A stretch of 23,561 nt of DNA, from contig PFMH01000070.1 in NCBI GenBank assembly GCA_002785325.1, positions 1-23,561 on the forward strand, written 5' to 3'. A model generated the notes under the pieces. That model saw only the letters and a list, made by a program, of their open reading frames with translations, was not told where the DNA came from and did not search any database. Both the position numbers and the translations under genes were made by a program. Below are positions 21,468-23,561 of the stretch, in pieces (position 1 is the stretch's first letter; each line of letters starts with the position of its first letter). Origin of the DNA: a bacterium (Candidatus Howlettbacteria) CG_4_10_14_0_8_um_filter_40_9 (GTDB lineage: Bacteria > Patescibacteriota > CPR2 > UBA1875 > GCA-2785325).

Positions 21468-23386
21468 AAAAAAACGTTTTTAAAAATATTTTTCCTATGG
21501 AGGGCGGCGATCGGAAGGTTAGGCACGAATCTTCAGAATCAGAATCGTGGCTTTACCATATACTTCCTGCCGACGAGGAAGTCCCCCAATCAGAGGAGGA
21601 TAAAAGCAAAAAGCCCTTTTTTATCTTTTCCCTACTAGTAACTTTTGTTTTTTTATTGCTCTGGGGCAAACTTTATTATCTGCAGATAATGGTGGGGGGT
21701 CAGCAGTATCAGCTAGCCGAGGGAAACCGAGTCAGATCTATCGTGGTTAGGGCTCCGAGAGGGATCGTATATGATAAAAATGGAACCCCGCTGGTTAAAA
21801 ATGTGCCGAACTTCGAGGTGGTTGTGGTCCCAGCAGATCTGCCTGAAAAAGATGAGGACAGAAATCATATCTTAGGAGAGCTGTCGAAAGTGGTCGGCGT
21901 ACCGATAGAAGAAATTGCGAAGATAATAAAAGAAAAAGGAGACTATTCTTCCCTACCGGTTATTATTTCAAAATCTATTGAAAGAGATACTGCTCTTATA
22001 CTGGAGTCAAAACTGGCTGATCTGAAAGGCGTTTCCGTGCAGATAAACCCCATAAGAGAATATCTCGATTTTGGTCTCCTTTCTCATGTACTGGGTTATG
22101 CCGGTAGGATTTCTGAAGAAGAGTATAAAGGTAAAGAAGAAGTATATGATATCAACGACTATATAGGGAAAACCGGTCTTGAGTACGAGTATGAAACATA
22201 TCTAAAGGGGCTTAACGGAGAAGAGAGGGAACAAGTGGATGCCTTGGGAAAGGTGATAAAAATAATGGGTCAAAAAGAACCGGAAAACGGACAAAACTTG
22301 ATACTCTCCATCGATTTTGAACTGCAGAAAAAATTTACCGAATCCTTAAGAGGCTCAATGGAAAAAGCAAAGGTAAAAAAAGGCGTGGCCATAGCTCAAA
22401 ATCCAAAAACAGGCGAGATATTGGCGATGGTAAATCTACCGTCTTATGACAACAATCTTTTTGCAAAAGGGATAAGCGAAGCGGATTACAAAAAACTTAC
22501 AGAAGACCCAGATAAACCGCTTGTATTCCGGTCTGCCTCAGGTCAGTATCCGTCGGGATCAGTTATAAAACCGTTTATAGCAACAGGCGCATTGGAGGAA
22601 GGAATCATAAATGAAAGTACTACGGTAAACAGTACCGGAGGGATAAAGATAGGAGAGTTTGATTTTCCTGATTGGAAACCGGGCGGGCATGGAGTAACAA
22701 ATGTGACAAAAGCGATAGCCCAGTCGGTGAATACTTTTTTCTACGCCATAGGAGGCGGTCATGAAAATATAAGGGGTTTGGGTGCAAGCAAGATAAAAGA
22801 ATATCTTTTGAAATTTGGTTTCGGGAAAGTATCCGGCATCGATATACCCGGAGAGGCTGAAGGGAATATACCAGATAGTGAATGGAAGGAAAGGGTTAAA
22901 GGAGAACCGTGGTATCTTGGGGATACTTACCATATGGCTATCGGACAAGGAGATATTTTGGTCACTCCGCTTCAGATGTTAAATGCGACATCCGCAATCG
23001 CAAACGGAGGAACGCTTTTTAAACCGAGGATAGTGGATAAAATAATGGATATGAAGGGAGAAACGAAAAAAGAATTCGAAAGCGATATATTGGCCAAAGA
23101 CTTTATCAAAAAAGAAAATGTCGATATCATAAAAAGAGGGATGAGAGAGACGATTGTAAGCGGTTCAGGAAGATCGCTAAACGATCTTCCGGTCGAAGTA
23201 GCGGGAAAAACGGGAACAGCGCAGTTTTCAAACGATCTAACAAGAAAACATGCGTGGTTTGAGGCATTTGCGCCGTACAATGATCCCAATATTTCAATTA
23301 TTGTTTTGCTTGAAGAGGGCGGTGGCGGAGACGAATTTGCAGCTCCCGTTGCAAAAGAAGTTTTGAAGTGGTATTTCTCTAGATAA
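21464..23386 (+). CDS. mrdA: Penicillin-binding protein 2 (elongasome transpeptidase)
   Basis: Class B PBP that cross-links peptidoglycan during elongation. The 640-residue protein has a hydrophilic cytoplasmic tail of about 50 residues, one membrane helix (51-68), a dimerisation/pedestal domain (RAPRGIVYDKNGTPLVKN onwards) and a C-terminal transpeptidase domain. The catalytic motifs are complete: SVIK with nucleophile Ser366 and Lys369, SVN at 421-423, and KTGT at 582-585. It is coupled to mreD by a 4-base overlap and followed by a terminator, which suggests the transcript ends here and that rodA, often next, is elsewhere. Confidence 0.96.
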   Translation: MKKNVFKNIFPMEGGDRKVRHESSESESWLYHILPADEEVPQSEEDKSKKPFFIFSLLVTFVFLLLWGKLYYLQIMVGGQQYQLAEGNRVRSIVVRAPRGIVYDKNGTPLVKNVPNFEVVVVPADLPEKDEDRNHILGELSKVVGVPIEEIAKIIKEKGDYSSLPVIISKSIERDTALILESKLADLKGVSVQINPIREYLDFGLLSHVLGYAGRISEEEYKGKEEVYDINDYIGKTGLEYEYETYLKGLNGEEREQVDALGKVIKIMGQKEPENGQNLILSIDFELQKKFTESLRGSMEKAKVKKGVAIAQNPKTGEILAMVNLPSYDNNLFAKGISEADYKKLTEDPDKPLVFRSASGQYPSGSVIKPFIATGALEEGIINESTTVNSTGGIKIGEFDFPDWKPGGHGVTNVTKAIAQSVNTFFYAIGGGHENIRGLGASKIKEYLLKFGFGKVSGIDIPGEAEGNIPDSEWKERVKGEPWYLGDTYHMAIGQGDILVTPLQMLNATSAIANGGTLFKPRIVDKIMDMKGETKKEFESDILAKDFIKKENVDIIKRGMRETIVSGSGRSLNDLPVEVAGKTGTAQFSNDLTRKHAWFEAFAPYNDPNISIIVLLEEGGGGDEFAAPVAKEVLKWYFSR

Positions 23387-23460
23387 ATAACAAATAACAA
23401 AAATCAAATCTCAAATAAATCCCAAATTCGAATTTCCAAAATTGTATTTTAATGATTATT
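23387..23460. repeat. AT-rich repeat region after mrdA
   Basis: AAATAACAAATAACAAAAATC-like units and a perfect palindrome AAATTCGAATTT (23424-23435) follow the stop codon. The style matches the other gaps, and no gene is visible. Confidence 0.5.
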
Positions 23461-23491
23461 TGTCATTTGGGGCGTAATTGCGTTTTTTATG

Positions 23492-23512
23492 TGGCTAGAA
23501 CAGCCATTTTTT
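23492..23512 (+). terminator. Intrinsic terminator downstream of mrdA
   Basis: TGGCT/AGCCA stem with loop AGAAC, followed by six T. The stem is short but has the terminator shape and lies at the end of the mre cluster. Confidence 0.6.
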
Positions 23513-23561
23513 GTTAATATATAGGCAATAAGTCACTAATTTTTAATTGAAAAGATAAAAA

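Overview
The window looks like a chromosomal segment of a small-genome bacterium, most probably Patescibacteria (candidate phyla radiation, Parcubacteria-like). This is inferred from trimmed housekeeping proteins (a 197-residue EF-Ts and a ProRS without its editing insertion), tight gene packing, many starts without a Shine-Dalgarno sequence, and palindromic or heptameric repeats in nearly every intergenic gap. TGA serves as a normal stop in several genes (dcm, proS, mreC, mreD), so the code is standard. I saw no tRNA, rRNA, CRISPR array or transposase.

Layout. 3-2967: signal peptidase I (minus), divergent from an LCP-family cell-wall ligase and a polytopic membrane protein. 3175-4353: a membrane-anchored HtrA protease. 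4453-9199: an accessory restriction-modification island, described below. 9236-10918 (minus): prfA and rpmE. 11142-18491: a translation/isoprenoid/envelope cluster, rpsB-tsf-frr-ispG-ispH-uppS-rseP-proS. It resembles the classical rpsB-tsf-pyrH-frr-uppS-cdsA-dxr-rseP-proS order, but pyrH, cdsA and dxr are absent and ispG and ispH are present. 18784-23386: the rod-shape cluster mreB-mreC-mreD-mrdA (PBP2).

The island is the unusual part. An MvaI/BcnI-type restriction endonuclease faces a 621-residue protein that fuses a complete LexA (winged helix, Ala-Gly cleavage site, Ser/Lys dyad) to an SPPY-motif DNA methyltransferase. Divergent from the fusion is a C5-cytosine methyltransferase, followed by a PD-(D/E)XK endonuclease-like gene with an apparent one-base frameshift near its start, and a Vsr-like endonuclease. 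The two methyltransferase promoters are mirror images: each carries the same 13-base box abutting its -35 element, inside a 33-base inverted repeat. This suggests that the LexA part represses both genes and that DNA damage would relieve the repression. The endonuclease/fusion pair is bracketed by htrA and by a second, diverged copy of the last 19 codons of htrA, which looks like a recombination scar.

Other oddities are an in-frame TGA in ispG upstream of all three cluster cysteines, a UppS in which the conserved Mg-binding Glu is Ala, and a roughly 180-base imperfect palindrome between proS and mreB. No gene-free gap exceeds 300 bases. The longest are 18492-18783 and 7002-7274, and both are described.
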